A DNA stretch of 5,293 bases from Candidatus Peregrinibacteria bacterium UBA1369. Lineage in GTDB: Bacteria > Patescibacteriota > Gracilibacteria > UBA1369. Of the stretch, positions 5,272-5,293 are shown one piece after another. The stretch spans positions 1-5,293 of the forward strand of contig DBRL01000009.1 of NCBI GenBank assembly GCA_002305925.1, read 5' to 3'. Within the stretch, counting starts at the first letter, position 1, and each line of letters begins with the position of its first letter. The position numbers and the translations under genes were made by a program. Below the pieces are notes generated by a model that did not search any database, was not told the origin of the DNA, and saw only the letters and a list, made by a program, of their open reading frames with translations.

Positions 5272-5293
5272 CACGCCACGCGCCTGGCCGGCA
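5272..5293 (+). pseudogene. Start of another transporter fragment, cut by the window edge
   Basis: These 22 bases match 4459-4480 of the intact transporter in 19 positions. In the same frame, GCC ACG CGC CTG GCC GGC reads ATRLAG against ATRLVG. The 15 bases between the stop at 5256 and this point do not match clearly. It may be the continuation of the broken copy at 3573-3653. It is short, so the call rests on identity plus conserved frame. Confidence 0.45.

Overview
The window reads as ordinary bacterial chromosome from a lineage without visible Shine-Dalgarno sites. None of the genes has a recognisable purine-rich ribosome site. Two promoters look sigma70-like, TGA is used as stop, and the set TrmB-like regulator, DUF5684 membrane protein and EamA/DMT transporter is common in Patescibacteria (CPR) genomes. 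That placement is an inference from gene content and style; no marker gene is present.

Left half (1-2597): two minus-strand genes, 1017-91 and 2597-1137. Both end in a small, capless HAD-type phosphotransfer domain with matching motifs, preceded by unrelated and unrecognised N-terminal regions. They look like tandem paralogues. The downstream one has its own good promoter (1071-1044) and ends 6 nt before a hairpin terminator.

Middle (2598-3573): a gap between divergent genes carries a near-consensus promoter (2742-2770). It drives a TrmB-family regulator whose winged helix begins before any ATG, GTG or TTG in frame.

Right half (3573-5293): the regulator's stop overlaps the ATG of a broken EamA transporter copy by one base (TGATG). 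This copy matches the first 27 codons of the intact transporter at 4384-5256 in 78 of 81 bases. Between the broken and intact copies lie an out-of-frame remnant, a DUF5684 membrane protein gene (3732-4109), a paired-palindrome element and a C-rich leader. The last 22 bases of the window again resemble the transporter from codon 26 onward. Removing 3654-5277 would join the broken 5' end to this sequence in frame, so a regulator-coupled transporter gene may have been split by about 1.6 kb of DNA carrying its own paralogue.

The most unusual structure is a module of two different perfect palindromes at fixed spacing (cores GTCTGCGCGCGCAGAC and ACTGTGCACGTGCACAGT, starts exactly 63 bp apart). It occurs at 1-84 and again at 4163-4251 in the same orientation. 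Between the palindromes only the T6 tract, the A tract and AAGCCATTT at an identical offset are clearly conserved. The T tracts face inward, so the module could stop transcripts arriving from both sides. It may instead be an undescribed short dispersed element.
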